Below, piece after piece: positions 7,492 to 15,627 of a DNA stretch of 64,000 nt. How positions within the stretch are numbered: position 1 is the stretch's first letter; the number at the start of each line of letters is the position of its first letter. Position numbers and translations under genes: made by a program. The notes under the pieces were generated by a model. It saw only the letters and a list, made by a program, of their open reading frames with translations. It was not told where the DNA came from and did not search any database. This stretch comes from Pseudomonadota bacterium (GTDB lineage: Bacteria > Pseudomonadota > Gammaproteobacteria > Burkholderiales > Burkholderiaceae_C). The stretch covers positions 186,001 to 250,000 of the forward strand of contig JAIUPH010000037.1 in NCBI GenBank assembly GCA_020161065.1, given 5' to 3'.

Positions 7492-7513
7492 GACCCGGGT
7501 GGATACCCGGGTC
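7492..7513. other. perfect 9-bp hairpin upstream of fliL
   Basis: GACCCGGGT (7492-7500), a GGAT loop and ACCCGGGTC (7505-7513) form a perfect inverted repeat 19-40 bp upstream of the fliL start. In the fliL transcript it would be part of the 5' leader if transcription starts at the sigma-54-like site just upstream. It could modulate translation or mRNA stability, or be a regulator site. No T-tract follows on either strand. Confidence 0.5.
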
Positions 7514-7529
7514 TGCAGCGATGAAGCCC
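7514..7529 (-). promoter_or_regulatory. possible sigma-54 promoter for fliLMNOPQR
   Basis: Read on the minus strand the site is GGGCTTCATCGCTGCA. It has the -24 GGC and the -12 TGCA with the required 10-bp spacing between GG and GC. The outer positions of the consensus (TGGCACG-N4-TTGCA) are only partly matched, and GG-N10-GC arises easily by chance in such GC-rich DNA. It lies about 41 bp upstream of the fliL ATG and beyond the fliK terminator-like hairpin, which is where an operon promoter would be expected. Confidence 0.3.
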
Positions 7530-7587
7530 ATTATTCGAAGCCGGCCGCGCCGGCAAGCCGCGAAAAGCGGCGCGAAAGCCGCTCATC

Positions 7588-7605
7588 CGCGGCCCTGGGG
7601 CCGCG
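7588..7605 (-). terminator. terminator-like hairpin directly after fliK
   Basis: CGCGGCC (7588-7594) and GGCCGCG (7599-7605) pair around a 4-nt loop immediately after the fliK stop codon. A second small hairpin (GCCGC-gaaaa-GCGGC) follows at about 7557-7571. There is no U-run, so this would be an imperfect intrinsic terminator or a 3'-end stabiliser. It suggests fliFGHIJK and fliLMNOPQR are separate transcription units. Confidence 0.4.
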
Positions 7606-7606
7606 C

Positions 7607-9028
7607 TCAGGCGTAGACGTCGAGAGCGCCCGACACGCGCGTGCGGCGCCGCGCGGCGGCGCCGCCGATGGCGGCCAGCGCATCGGCCTCGCCACGGTCG
7701 CCGCCGTTGCCGCTGCCGCCGTTGCGGCTGCCGGCACCGCTGCCGTTGCCGCCCTGGCCGCCGCTGCCGTCGGCGCCGTTCTGCTGCGCCTGCTGGAACA
7801 CGCCGCCGCCGGTGAGCGTGAGGCCGTTCTCGCGCAGCGCGGTGGCCAGCGTGGGCATGCCTTGTTCTAGGATCTGCCGCGTCTGCTCGTTGGCGACCGC
7901 CAGGTTGACCTGCGCGGCGCTACCGTCGACGCTGATCTGCACCGTGATCGGCCCCAGCTCGGCGGGGTTCAGCTGCACGCGCGCTTCCTGCACGCCGTCG
8001 CGCGCCAGCACGGCCAGCTCGCCGCTCAGGCGCGGCATGAACTCGGTGGACTGCACCGGCGTCGGCAGCGTGAGGCTGGCCGCGGCGCCGGCGGCGCCGG
8101 CGGTGCTGGTGGCACCGGCATGGGTTTGCGTGGCGCGTGCCAGTTCGGCCGCGAAGGCGGGCAGGGCGCCGGCGGCGGGCGTCGCCGCGGCTTGCGTCTC
8201 GGCCGCGGCGCCGGTGGCCTTGGCGGCGGCACCCAGCTTGCCGGCCGCGGCGCCGGCCTTGTCGTCGGCGGCCGCGCTGGCGGCGGCGCCGGCACCGCCG
8301 GGCAGCGCGCCGGCATCGGCGCGGCGCTGCGGCGCGCCGGCGTCGGCCAGCGGGGGGGTCGCGGCGCCGTCCTTGCCGGCGGCGGCATCCTTCGTCGCCG
8401 CGGCATCGCCTTCGACACCGCTGCCGGTACCGGCCGCCGCGGCGGCCGTGGCGGCGCCGGCCGCGGCCAGCGCATCGCCGTCCTTGCCGGCGGCGTGGGC
8501 GTCGGCCGCCGCGGCGGGCCGCGCGCCGGCCGCCGGGTTGGCGGCGGGCAGCAGCGAGGCGATCCAGGCCGCGGTGGCCTCGGGCGCGGCGGCGTCGCCG
8601 GCCGCGGCGGCGGCGTCGTCGGCCGGCGCGGCCGCGCTGGCGTCGTCGTCGCCGGCGGCGGCTTGCAGGCCGGCGGCGTCGCTGCCGCGCGTACCCTGGC
8701 GTTCGGCGGCCTTGCGTTGGGCAGCGGTCTTGGCGGCGGCCTCGGCCTTGGCGGCGGCGCCGGCGGTGGTGGCCGCGGCGTCGGCGGCGGGCGCTTCGTC
8801 GCCGGCGTCGGCACGGTCGTCGCTGCGCGTCTCGGCCTTGCCGTCGCGCCCGGCGGCGGCCGGTGCCGTCGCCGCGTCCTGCGGTTGCGATTGGGCTTGC
8901 TGCAGTTCGCGCGCAAAGGCGCCCGGCTCGCTGCCGGCGCTGGTGCTGGACGGGGCCGACGGCGCGCTGCTGGGCACCGCAACGGCGGGCGACAAGACGT
9001 TGGACAGGGCGGGGGCGCTGGGCGACAT
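7607..9028 (-). CDS. fliK: flagellar hook-length control protein FliK
   Basis: FliK is the secreted molecular ruler that sets hook length and triggers the export specificity switch. The protein is 473 residues. About residues 30-330 are extremely alanine-rich with interspersed Asp, Gly and Lys, consistent with a disordered ruler region. The conserved C-terminal switch domain is clear: LSGELAVLARDGVQEARVQL, NPAELGPITVQISVDG, AQVNLAVANEQTRQILEQG and LATALRENGLTLTGGGVF, followed by a Gly/Asn-rich tail. It is 17 bp downstream of fliJ. The identification rests on the C-terminal domain and position, since the N-terminus is not alignable by eye. Confidence 0.93.
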   Translation of the reverse strand: MSPSAPALSNVLSPAVAVPSSAPSAPSSTSAGSEPGAFARELQQAQSQPQDAATAPAAAGRDGKAETRSDDRADAGDEAPAADAAATTAGAAAKAEAAAKTAAQRKAAERQGTRGSDAAGLQAAAGDDDASAAAPADDAAAAAGDAAAPEATAAWIASLLPAANPAAGARPAAAADAHAAGKDGDALAAAGAATAAAAAGTGSGVEGDAAATKDAAAGKDGAATPPLADAGAPQRRADAGALPGGAGAAASAAADDKAGAAAGKLGAAAKATGAAAETQAAATPAAGALPAFAAELARATQTHAGATSTAGAAGAAASLTLPTPVQSTEFMPRLSGELAVLARDGVQEARVQLNPAELGPITVQISVDGSAAQVNLAVANEQTRQILEQGMPTLATALRENGLTLTGGGVFQQAQQNGADGSGGQGGNGSGAGSRNGGSGNGGDRGEADALAAIGGAAARRRTRVSGALDVYA

Positions 9029-9045
9029 CGAAAGGCTCCGGAAGT

Positions 9046-9534
9046 TCAGGACGGCAAGGCCGCAGCGGCGCGCTGGCGGCGCAGCAGCAGGCCCTGGGCG
9101 GTTTCATCGGTCTGGCGCTGGTCGCGGCGCTCGTGGGCGCGGGCGGTCTCGGCCTGGCGGCGCTCGATCAGCTTGCGGATCGAGGCCAGCCGCGTCTCGG
9201 CCTGCAGCAGCGCCTGGCGGGCCGCGGCCTGGCCGCGCTCGGCGGCGTGCACCTGGCGCTGCTGGTGCGCCACGGCTTCGTCCAGCCGCTGCATGAAGGA
9301 GTGGTAGCAGTGCACCAGTTCGATGGCGCCGCCCTGGCCGAACTGGCGGCTCCAGCGTTGCAGGTATTCGCCGCGGTAGGTGCCGAGCTGCTCGCCCTGG
9401 CGGCGCGTGCGCAGCGCCAGTTCTTCGGCGCGGCGCAGTTCGCCGGCCAGGCGGTCGCGCTCCTGCGCGGCGCGGTCGAGCACCAGTTGCAAGGCGGCGA
9501 GGGAGTTCGATGCGCTCATCGGAGGCGGGCTCAT
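9046..9534 (-). CDS. fliJ: flagellar export chaperone/stalk protein FliJ
   Basis: FliJ is the coiled-coil stalk of the flagellar export ATPase and escorts chaperones. The product is an almost wholly helical protein of 162 residues rich in Arg, Gln, Glu and Ala ([18 protein letters not shown]... [20 protein letters not shown]... [19 protein letters not shown]... [19 protein letters not shown]). The chosen ATG overlaps the fliI stop (ATGA). An in-frame ATG at 9519 would give a 157-residue protein starting [10 protein letters not shown], and neither has a good ribosome-binding site. Typical FliJ is about 147 residues. Confidence 0.92.
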   Translation of the reverse strand: MSPPPMSASNSLAALQLVLDRAAQERDRLAGELRRAEELALRTRRQGEQLGTYRGEYLQRWSRQFGQGGAIELVHCYHSFMQRLDEAVAHQQRQVHAAERGQAAARQALLQAETRLASIRKLIERRQAETARAHERRDQRQTDETAQGLLLRRQRAAAALPS

Positions 9535-10943
9535 GCGGTCGCGGCCTGCGCGACGATCTGGTTGAGCTGCTTGCGGCTGACGTCCAGCGAGGCCGAAGCG
9601 TGCATGTCCTGCTGCAGCAGCGCGACGATCTGCGGGTGCAACTGCACCGCCAGGTCGAGCTCGCCGTCGTGGCCGGGGGCGTAGGCGCCGATCTGGATCA
9701 GGTCGCGCGCCTTGTTGTAGCGGCTGAGCAGCTGGCGCAGCCGGCGCGCGGCAGACTGGTGCTCGCGCGGCGTCACCGAGCCCATCACGCGCGAGATCGA
9801 GCGCTCGACGTCGATGGCCGGGAAGTGGCCGCTCTCGGCCAGCTCGCGGGACAGCACGATGTGGCCGTCGAGAATGCCGCGCGCGGCGTCGGCGATCGGG
9901 TCCTGCTGGTCGTCGCCTTCGGACAGCACGGTGTAGAACGCGGTGATCGAGCCCACGCCGTGCAGCCCGTTGCCGCTGCGCTCCACCAGCTGCGGCAGCT
10001 TGGCGAAGCAGCTCGGCGGGTAGCCCTTGGTGGCCGGCGGCTCGCCGATGGCCAAGGCGATCTCGCGCTGCGCCATCGCGTAGCGCGTCAGGCTGTCCAT
10101 CAGCAGCAGCACGTGCAGGCCGCGGTCGCGGAAGTGTTCGGCAATCGCGGTGGCGTAGCTCGCGCCCTGCATGCGCACCAGCGGCGGCGCGTCGGCCGGG
10201 GCGGCGACGACCACGCTGCGCTGGCGGCCTTCGTCGCCGAGGATGTCCTCGATGAATTCCTTCACCTCGCGGCCGCGCTCGCCGATCAGGCCGACGACGA
10301 TGACGTCGGCCGCCGTGTAGCGCGCCATCATGCCCAGCAGCACCGACTTGCCGACGCCGGTGCCGGCGAACAGGCCCAGGCGCTGGCCGCGGCCGACGGT
10401 GAGCATGGTGTTGATGGCGCGCACGCCGGTGTCCAGCGGCTGGCGCACGGGGTCGCGGTCCATCGCGTTGATGGGGCGGCGCTGCATCGGCTCGGGTCGC
10501 ACGTTGGCCAGCGCGCCCTGGCGGTCCATCGGCTCGCCGTGCGGGTCGACCACGCGGCCGAGCAGGCCGTCGCCCATCGGCAGGTGCAGGCCGCGGTCTT
10601 CGCTGCGGCGCCACAGCTGGTTGTCCTGGCCCCAGCGCGGCGCGGCCTGCGGCGCCTGGCGCGGCGAGACGCGCGCGCCGCTGGCCAGGCCTTGCACGTC
10701 GGCGGTGGGCATCAGGAAGGCGCGGTCGCCGTCGAAGCCCACCACCTCGGCGGTGACCGGCGGCTGGCCTTCGCTGCGCACGTCGCACACCGAACCCACC
10801 GGCACGCGAACGCCGCGCGCTTCCAGCACCAGGCCGGTCACGCGGGCCAGCGTGCCCACGGCTTCCAGCGGCTGCGGCAGCGCGGCGTGGTCCTGCAGGT
10901 CGCGCAGGAATTGCTGCCAATGGTGGCCGCGCTGGCTCGTCAT
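9531..10943 (-). CDS. fliI: flagellum-specific ATPase FliI
   Basis: FliI is the hexameric ATPase of the flagellar type III export apparatus. The 470 residues match the family. The Walker A loop GTGVGKS is at residues 194-200. Other family blocks are [18 protein letters not shown], the Walker B-containing [39 protein letters not shown], and a C-terminal domain with [19 protein letters not shown]. The start overlaps the fliH stop (ATGA) and its stop overlaps the fliJ start, so H-I-J are tightly coupled. Confidence 0.98.
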   Translation of the reverse strand: MTSQRGHHWQQFLRDLQDHAALPQPLEAVGTLARVTGLVLEARGVRVPVGSVCDVRSEGQPPVTAEVVGFDGDRAFLMPTADVQGLASGARVSPRQAPQAAPRWGQDNQLWRRSEDRGLHLPMGDGLLGRVVDPHGEPMDRQGALANVRPEPMQRRPINAMDRDPVRQPLDTGVRAINTMLTVGRGQRLGLFAGTGVGKSVLLGMMARYTAADVIVVGLIGERGREVKEFIEDILGDEGRQRSVVVAAPADAPPLVRMQGASYATAIAEHFRDRGLHVLLLMDSLTRYAMAQREIALAIGEPPATKGYPPSCFAKLPQLVERSGNGLHGVGSITAFYTVLSEGDDQQDPIADAARGILDGHIVLSRELAESGHFPAIDVERSISRVMGSVTPREHQSAARRLRQLLSRYNKARDLIQIGAYAPGHDGELDLAVQLHPQIVALLQQDMHASASLDVSRKQLNQIVAQAATA

Positions 10944-11737
10944 GCGGCGGCCTCCGCGGCGCCGGCGTCGCCGTCGGCATCGGCGGCCCAGGGCTGCTCG
11001 CTGCCCAGTGCGCCGGCGGCCTGCGCCCAGCGGGTGGCGATGCGGGCGTCGATGGCGCCGGCGTCGGACTCGACGCGGCAGCCGCCGCGCTCGATGCCGG
11101 GGTGCGCCACCAGGCGCGCGCCGCGGGCGCGCAGCACCTCGTCGGCGCCGGCGGCCACCAGCGGCAGGTCTTGCGGGTGCAGCTGCACGGTGATGTGGCG
11201 GGCCGACAGCAGCACCGCTTCCACCGCTTCGGCGGCCACGCGGGCCACGTGGGCGGGTGCGATCTCCAGCTCGCTGCGCAGCACCTGGCGGGCCAGTTGC
11301 AGGGCGACCTCGGTCACCGCATCGGCGGCTTGCGCGTGCAGGCCGTCGAACTCGGCGTCGAGCGACTGCAGCACCTGGCCGACCTGGCGTTCCATCTGCT
11401 CGGCGTGGCTCTTCTTGAACGATTCCAGTGCCGCCATGCCGTCGCGGTAGCCCTGTTCATAACCGGCCTGGCGCGCGGCATCGACCTGGGCCAGCCATTC
11501 CTCGTGCGTCGGCCCTTGCGGCGGCGGCGGGGGCGGCGGCACCACTTCGGCGGCGGGCGGCTGCGGGCGCAGCCCGCCGCCCAGCGTGCCGGGGCGCCAG
11601 TTGGAGACCGAGCCCAGCTCTTCGCGCGGGATGAAGCGCGCATAGGCGCTGCGTTCGGGGTTGGGCGAGGGGACGTTGAGCATGGCCGCCGCGCGCCGTG
11701 CAAGCGAGTGGTGGTTAGACAAGTTGTTCGTCTCCAC
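10940..11737 (-). CDS. fliH: flagellar assembly protein FliH
   Basis: FliH binds FliI and regulates the export ATPase. The 265-residue form starts at a GTG inside the last codons of fliG (23-bp overlap). An in-frame ATG at 11683 would give [18 protein letters not shown], and that is where family-like sequence begins, so either start is possible. A Pro-rich segment ([13 protein letters not shown]) precedes a helical region with the FliH-type pattern ([19 protein letters not shown]) and the C-terminal V/F-ATPase-like part ([17 protein letters not shown]... [11 protein letters not shown]... [20 protein letters not shown]). The C-terminus is Ala-rich and variable. Confidence 0.92.
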   Translation of the reverse strand: METNNLSNHHSLARRAAAMLNVPSPNPERSAYARFIPREELGSVSNWRPGTLGGGLRPQPPAAEVVPPPPPPPQGPTHEEWLAQVDAARQAGYEQGYRDGMAALESFKKSHAEQMERQVGQVLQSLDAEFDGLHAQAADAVTEVALQLARQVLRSELEIAPAHVARVAAEAVEAVLLSARHITVQLHPQDLPLVAAGADEVLRARGARLVAHPGIERGGCRVESDAGAIDARIATRWAQAAGALGSEQPWAADADGDAGAAEAAA

Positions 11738-12719
11738 CGCCCGCCATCACGATCTGGCCTTCGTCGACCAGGCGGCGCACGATCTTGAGCATTTCCTTCT
11801 GCTCGGCCTCCACCTCGGAGAGCTTGACCGGGCCGCGCGAATCGAGGTCTTCCTTCAGCGACTCGGCCGCGCGGCTGGACATGTTGCGGAACACCTTGTC
11901 GCGCAGCTCGGGGCTGGCGGCCTTGAGCGCCAGCACCAGCTGGTCGGACTGCACTTCCTTCAGGAGCGCCTGGAAGCCCTTGTCGTCGATCTTCACCAGG
12001 TCGTCGAAGACGAACATGTTGTCCATGATCTTCTGCGCCAGGTCGCCGTCGGCCTCGCGCACGAAATCGAGCACCGAGGTCTCGACCGCGTTGCCCATCA
12101 TGTTGAGGATCTCGGCCGCCGCCTTGACGCCGCCGAGGTTGCTCTTCTTCATGCGCTCGCCGCCGGCCAGCACCTTGCTCATCACCTCGTTCAAGTCCTT
12201 CAGCGCGCTGGGCTGGATGCCGTCGAGCGTGGCGATGCGCACCATCACCTCGTTGCGGTGGCGCTCGCCGAACTGCTTGAGCACCTCGGCCGCCTGGTCG
12301 AACTCCAGGTGCACCAGGATCGCCGCGACGATCTGCGGGTGCTCGTTGCGCAGCAGCTCGGCCACCGAGCTGGGGTCCATCCACTTCAGGCTTTCGATGC
12401 CGCTGGTGTCGCTGCCCTGCAGGATGCGGTCGATCAGCAGGTTGGCCTTGTCGTCGCCCAGCGCCTTGCGCAGCACCGACTTCACGTACTCGTCGGTGTC
12501 GGTGACCATCAGCCCGTCGCCGCTGGCGGCGGCGTCGAACTTGTCGATCACCTGCTCGACGCGGTCGCGCGGGATCGCCTTCAGCCGCGAGATGGTCTCG
12601 CCCAGGCGCTGCACTTCCTTGGGCGCCAGCAGCTTGAGCACCTCGGCCGCCTGCTCCTCGCCCAGCGACATCATCAGGATGGCGGCGTCTTCCACGCCTT
12701 TGTCGTCTGCGGCTGCCAT
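11715..12719 (-). CDS. fliG: flagellar motor switch protein FliG
   Basis: FliG is the C-ring subunit that contacts the stators and generates torque. The 334-residue protein shows all three domains. The N-terminal part has DAAILMMSLGEEQAAEVLKL and LKAIPRDRVEQVIDKF; the middle part carries the EHPQIVAAILVHLEFDQAA motif. The C-terminal torque helix region contains FVREADGDLAQKIMDNMF, with DLVKIDDKGFQALLKEVQ and ELRDKVFRNMSSRAAESL. The charged residues expected for stator interaction are present in that region. It follows fliF after 33 bp. Confidence 0.98.
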   Translation of the reverse strand: MAAADDKGVEDAAILMMSLGEEQAAEVLKLLAPKEVQRLGETISRLKAIPRDRVEQVIDKFDAAASGDGLMVTDTDEYVKSVLRKALGDDKANLLIDRILQGSDTSGIESLKWMDPSSVAELLRNEHPQIVAAILVHLEFDQAAEVLKQFGERHRNEVMVRIATLDGIQPSALKDLNEVMSKVLAGGERMKKSNLGGVKAAAEILNMMGNAVETSVLDFVREADGDLAQKIMDNMFVFDDLVKIDDKGFQALLKEVQSDQLVLALKAASPELRDKVFRNMSSRAAESLKEDLDSRGPVKLSEVEAEQKEMLKIVRRLVDEGQIVMAGGGDEQLV

Positions 12720-12752
12720 GGTTGCGTGTTCCGTGTTCGGTCGCGGGGGATC

Positions 12753-14453
12753 TCAGGCCTGCTCGCCGCTGACCCAGCCGCGCACGATGTGGGCGACGGC
12801 GGCCGGGTTCTGGCGCGCCAGCTCGCGGGCGTTCTGCAGCTTGCCATTGACCTTGGCCTCTTCCAGCGCCAGCGCGCTGGTGGCCGGCGCGGCTTCGAGG
12901 TCGGGCAGCTTCTCGTCGCCGGCGACGACGGCGTCGAGCTGGCCGCCCTTGGCCTCGGGCGGGACCGGCGGCGCGGTCACGGCACGCACGGCCGGCCGCA
13001 CCAGGCTGAAGACGATGACCAGCGCCACCAGGGCCAGCGCCATCGGCGCGGCGCCGGCGCGCAGCAGGTCCTGCAGCCAGGGCTGCTGGTAGAAGGGCAC
13101 GGCCTCGGCGGGCGGCTGCGCTTCCACCAGGAACGGCGCGTTGACGACGCGCACCGAGTCGCCGCGCTCCTTGTTGAAGCCGATGCCTTGCTGCACCAGC
13201 GCCGTCAGCTTCTCCAGCTCGGCGTCGGTCAGCGGCGTCGACACCACCTTGCCCTTGGGGTCGGTGCTGCTGCGGTGGTTGACCACCACCGCGGCATGCA
13301 GCCGGCGCACGCTGCCGCTGGCGTTGCGCGTCACGCGCACGGTCTTGTCGACGGCGTAGTTGGTCTCCTGCTCGCGGCGGCTGTTGCCGTTGGCGGCACC
13401 GCCCTGCGCGCCCTGCAGCGGCGCCGAGGCGCCGGTGAGCGGTGCGCTGGGCGTGGTGGGCGGCTGGTTGGTGGCCGCGCCGGGCACGCCGGCGGGCTTG
13501 GCGGCGTCGGCCTGGCTGGACTCTTCGCTGCGCGTGGCGCGCACGGCGGCCGGGTTGTCGCCCTGGTTCGGCTTGAACTCCTCGGCGGTGGATTCGACCT
13601 GCGAGAAATCGACCTCGGCGGTGACGGTGGCGCGCAGGTTGTCGCGGCCGACCACGGGCTCCAGCAGTTCCACCACGCGCTTGAGGTGGCTGGCTTCCAC
13701 TTCCTTCAGGTAGCGCAGCTGGGCCGAATCGAAGCCGGCGTTGCCGTTGCGGTCGTCCTGCGGCCACAGCAGCGTGCCGTTGCCGTCCAGCACGCTCACG
13801 GCCTTGGGGTCGAGCTCGGGCACGCTGGAACCCACCAGGTGCACGATGCCGGCGATCTGGTCGCGCTCCAGCGTGCGCCCGGGGTGCAGTTGCACGGTCA
13901 CGCTGGCGGTGGGCTTTTGCTGTTCGCGGAAGAAGCCGTTCTGCTGCGGCAGCGCCAGCATCACGCGCGCGGCCTGCACGCTGGCCAGGCTTTGGATGGT
14001 GCGCGTCAGCTCGCCTTCGAGCGCGCGCTTGAGCTGCACGCGCTGCTGGCCGTCGCTCTGGCCGAAGCTGCTGCTGCCGTCGAGCAGCTCGTAGCCGCTG
14101 ATGCTGCCCTTGTTGACGCCGGCGGCGCTGAGCTTCATGCGCAGCTCGTAGACGCGCGCCGCGGGCACGAGGATGGTGCCGCCGCCTTCGGCGAACTTGT
14201 AGTCGACGCCCATCTGGTCGAGCTTGGCGATGACCGCGGCGCCGTCCTTCTCGCCGAGGTTGGCGAACAGCACCTTGTGGTCGCTCTTGTTCAGCGAGAA
14301 GGCCATCACCACCAGCAGCGCGACCAGCATCACGACGCCGAGCGCGCCGCCCACCAGGATGCGCGTGGGCACGGTCGCCAGCCGCGCCCCCAGGCCTTGG
14401 CCCTGGGCGGCGGCGATGGCGTTCTCGGAGACGGGGATGACGGCGGTTTCCAT
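12753..14453 (-). CDS. fliF: flagellar MS-ring protein FliF
   Basis: FliF forms the MS ring in the inner membrane, the base on which the export gate and C ring assemble. The protein is 566 residues with two transmembrane segments, an N-terminal one (ILVGGALGVVMLVALLVVMAF) and one near residue 455 (APMALALVALVIVFSLV). Between them lie the ring-building motifs: HKVLFANLGEKDGAAVIAKL, RVYELRMKLSAAGVNKG, SLASVQAARVMLALPQQNGF, QLHPGRTLERDQIAGIVHLV and the EESSQ-containing region followed by GVPGAATNQPP. The C-terminal FliG-binding tail ends AVAHIVRGWVSGEQA. It is the first gene of the fliFGHIJK run. Confidence 0.98.
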   Translation of the reverse strand: METAVIPVSENAIAAAQGQGLGARLATVPTRILVGGALGVVMLVALLVVMAFSLNKSDHKVLFANLGEKDGAAVIAKLDQMGVDYKFAEGGGTILVPAARVYELRMKLSAAGVNKGSISGYELLDGSSSFGQSDGQQRVQLKRALEGELTRTIQSLASVQAARVMLALPQQNGFFREQQKPTASVTVQLHPGRTLERDQIAGIVHLVGSSVPELDPKAVSVLDGNGTLLWPQDDRNGNAGFDSAQLRYLKEVEASHLKRVVELLEPVVGRDNLRATVTAEVDFSQVESTAEEFKPNQGDNPAAVRATRSEESSQADAAKPAGVPGAATNQPPTTPSAPLTGASAPLQGAQGGAANGNSRREQETNYAVDKTVRVTRNASGSVRRLHAAVVVNHRSSTDPKGKVVSTPLTDAELEKLTALVQQGIGFNKERGDSVRVVNAPFLVEAQPPAEAVPFYQQPWLQDLLRAGAAPMALALVALVIVFSLVRPAVRAVTAPPVPPEAKGGQLDAVVAGDEKLPDLEAAPATSALALEEAKVNGKLQNARELARQNPAAVAHIVRGWVSGEQA

Positions 14454-14578
14454 GGCTGACCGGCATTGTTGGCGCCCCGGCGGCCGCGCGTTGGCGCGAG
14501 AAACCCGGCAAAGCCTGCGCTGTTCGCGCCTTGCGGCGGCGGCCGGCGCGCCTACAGTGAGGGCGTCGAGAACCCCCC
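14454..14578. promoter_or_regulatory. divergent fliF/fliE promoter region
   Basis: This 125-bp divergent gap must contain the promoters of fliF (minus) and fliE (plus). On the minus strand AGGCGCGAACAGCGCA (14516-14531) has GG-N10-GC spacing like a sigma-54 promoter. On the plus strand TGGCGCCCCGGCGGCC (from 14470) has the same minimal spacing. Both are weak matches and expected by chance at this GC content. No sigma-28 motif is visible, in line with these being early or middle flagellar genes. Confidence 0.35.
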
Positions 14579-14938
14579 ATGAAGCTGGAACTCAAGCCCT
14601 TCGATTTCAACCAGGCGGTGGCCCGTGCCGGGCTGCGGCCCGACGGCACGCCGCTGGCCAAGGGCGCCGGCCTGGGCGCGGCCGAGGCCGTGGGCGGCGC
14701 GGAAGGGGCGGACGGCGGCAACTTCCGCAGCGCGATGGCCGACGCGCTGGCCAACGTCAGCCGCGACCAGGGCGAAGCCCAGCGCCTGCAGCGCGAGTTC
14801 AGCCTCGACAACCCCACGGTCAGCCTGGAGCAGACCATGGTGGCGATGCAGAAAAGCCAGATCGGCTTCCAGGCCGTGGTGCAGGTGAGGAACCGGCTGC
14901 TGTCGGCCTATACCGACATCATGAACATGCAGGTGTAG
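14579..14938 (+). CDS. fliE: flagellar hook-basal body complex protein FliE
   Basis: FliE links the MS ring to the rod and is the first exported basal-body subunit. The 119-residue protein has a variable N-terminus (MKLELKPFDFNQAVARAG) and the conserved helical FliE core: NFRSAMADALANVSRDQGEA, LDNPTVSLEQTMVAMQKSQI, GFQAVVQVRNRLLSAYTDIM and the terminal NMQV. It is transcribed away from fliF, which is the common arrangement in betaproteobacteria. It converges on the toxin-antitoxin pair with only a 4-bp gap, so no separate terminator is present. Confidence 0.97.
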   Translation: MKLELKPFDFNQAVARAGLRPDGTPLAKGAGLGAAEAVGGAEGADGGNFRSAMADALANVSRDQGEAQRLQREFSLDNPTVSLEQTMVAMQKSQIGFQAVVQVRNRLLSAYTDIMNMQV

Positions 14939-14942
14939 CGGC

Positions 14943-15242
14943 TCAGCCGCCCGGGGTGGCCGCGGTCTCGACCGTCAAGCGCAGCCCGAGCGCTCCGAGA
15001 ATCTTGGTCATGGTGACGAAGCTCGGGTTGCCGTCGGGCGCCACCGCCTTGTAGAGGCCCTCGCGGCTGAGGCCGGCATCGCGCGCCACCTTGGCCATGC
15101 CCGCCGAGCGGGCGACCTCGCCCAGCGCGATGGCCAGGAACGCCGGGTCGTCGCCGGCCTCGGCCATGGCGGCGCGGATGAAGGCCGCGCAGTCTTCCGG
15201 CGTCTTCAATTCATCCTGAACGTCCCACTTGGTCGTTTCCAT
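14943..15242 (-). CDS. antitoxin of a HigB/RelE-like TA module (HTH, addiction-module antidote type)
   Basis: This encodes a 99-residue DNA-binding antitoxin. The N-terminus METTKWDVQDELKTPEDCAA leads to a Cro/C1-like helix-turn-helix (GMAKVARDAGLSREGLYKAV) and the hallmark end GNPSFVTMTKILGALGLRL, matching the TIGR02684-type 'addiction module antidote' family as I remember it. I chose the ATG at 15242 because a strong AAGGAG ribosome-binding site sits just upstream; a longer reading from 15278 lacks one. It overlaps the 3' end of the toxin gene by 32 bp, so toxin and antitoxin are co-transcribed with the toxin first, as in HigBA systems. It should neutralise the toxin and repress the operon. 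Confidence 0.88.
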   Translation of the reverse strand: METTKWDVQDELKTPEDCAAFIRAAMAEAGDDPAFLAIALGEVARSAGMAKVARDAGLSREGLYKAVAPDGNPSFVTMTKILGALGLRLTVETAATPGG

Positions 15243-15534
15243 CGCTCGACTCCTTGGCGAGGCGAATCGCCAGTTCAATGTCGCGTTGCTGCGTGCGCTT
15301 GTCGCCGCCGGCCAGCAACAACACCAGTGCGGCCCTGCGCCGCGTGAAGTAGACGCGGTAGCCGGGGCCGACGTCGATCTTCAGTTCCACCACGCCACCC
15401 GTCAGCAGCCGATGGTCGCCGGGGTTGCCGTGCTGCAGGCGCAGCACGCGCACCGCGATGCGCTTGCGGGCCTCCTGATCGCGCAGCGCGCCAAACCAGT
15501 CAGCGTAGTGCCGGGTCTGGCGGATCTCGATCAT
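15211..15534 (-). CDS. RelE/ParE-superfamily toxin (TIGR02683-type addiction module killer protein)
   Basis: The product is a 107-residue toxin, probably a ribosome-dependent or free mRNA interferase by analogy with HigB/RelE. It starts MIEIRQTRHYADWFGAL; the core has ARKRIAVRVLRLQHGNPGD, the conserved GVVELKIDVGPGYRVYFTRR strand pair and LLLAGGDKRTQQRDIELA. The ELxID-GPGYRVYF and GGDKxTQxxDI motifs are diagnostic of the family. The candidate catalytic residues are the basic and aromatic ones in that stretch (R, Y, K). It is the first gene of the pair; a dyad-symmetric operator candidate lies 16-33 bp upstream. Confidence 0.88.
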   Translation of the reverse strand: MIEIRQTRHYADWFGALRDQEARKRIAVRVLRLQHGNPGDHRLLTGGVVELKIDVGPGYRVYFTRRRAALVLLLAGGDKRTQQRDIELAIRLAKESSDGNDQVGRSG

Positions 15535-15549
15535 GTGTGAACTGTAGCT

Positions 15550-15567
15550 GACATTCGATGCAATGTC
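15550..15567 (-). promoter_or_regulatory. candidate autoregulatory operator of the TA module
   Basis: GACATT (15550-15555) and AATGTC (15562-15567) are perfect 6-bp inverted arms separated by 6 bp, centred about 24 bp upstream of the toxin start. TA operons are normally repressed by antitoxin binding such a dyad over the promoter. A TACAGT hexamer (minus strand, 15546-15541) could be the -10 element, which would make the leader very short. The dyad is in plain view; its role is inferred. Confidence 0.5.
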
Positions 15568-15627
15568 CGCTGCGGTCCATGCGCCGGCCCCATGCGGACC
15601 GGCGGAGCGTGCAGGCCCGATCGGCCC

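Noticed and set aside
11314-14838. A 1174-codon open frame on the minus strand across fliE, fliF and fliG
   Set aside because: It is an Arg/Ala/Gly/Gln-rich out-of-frame reading of high-GC flagellar genes, caused by the lack of stop codons in GC-rich DNA. The true frames have clear family motifs.
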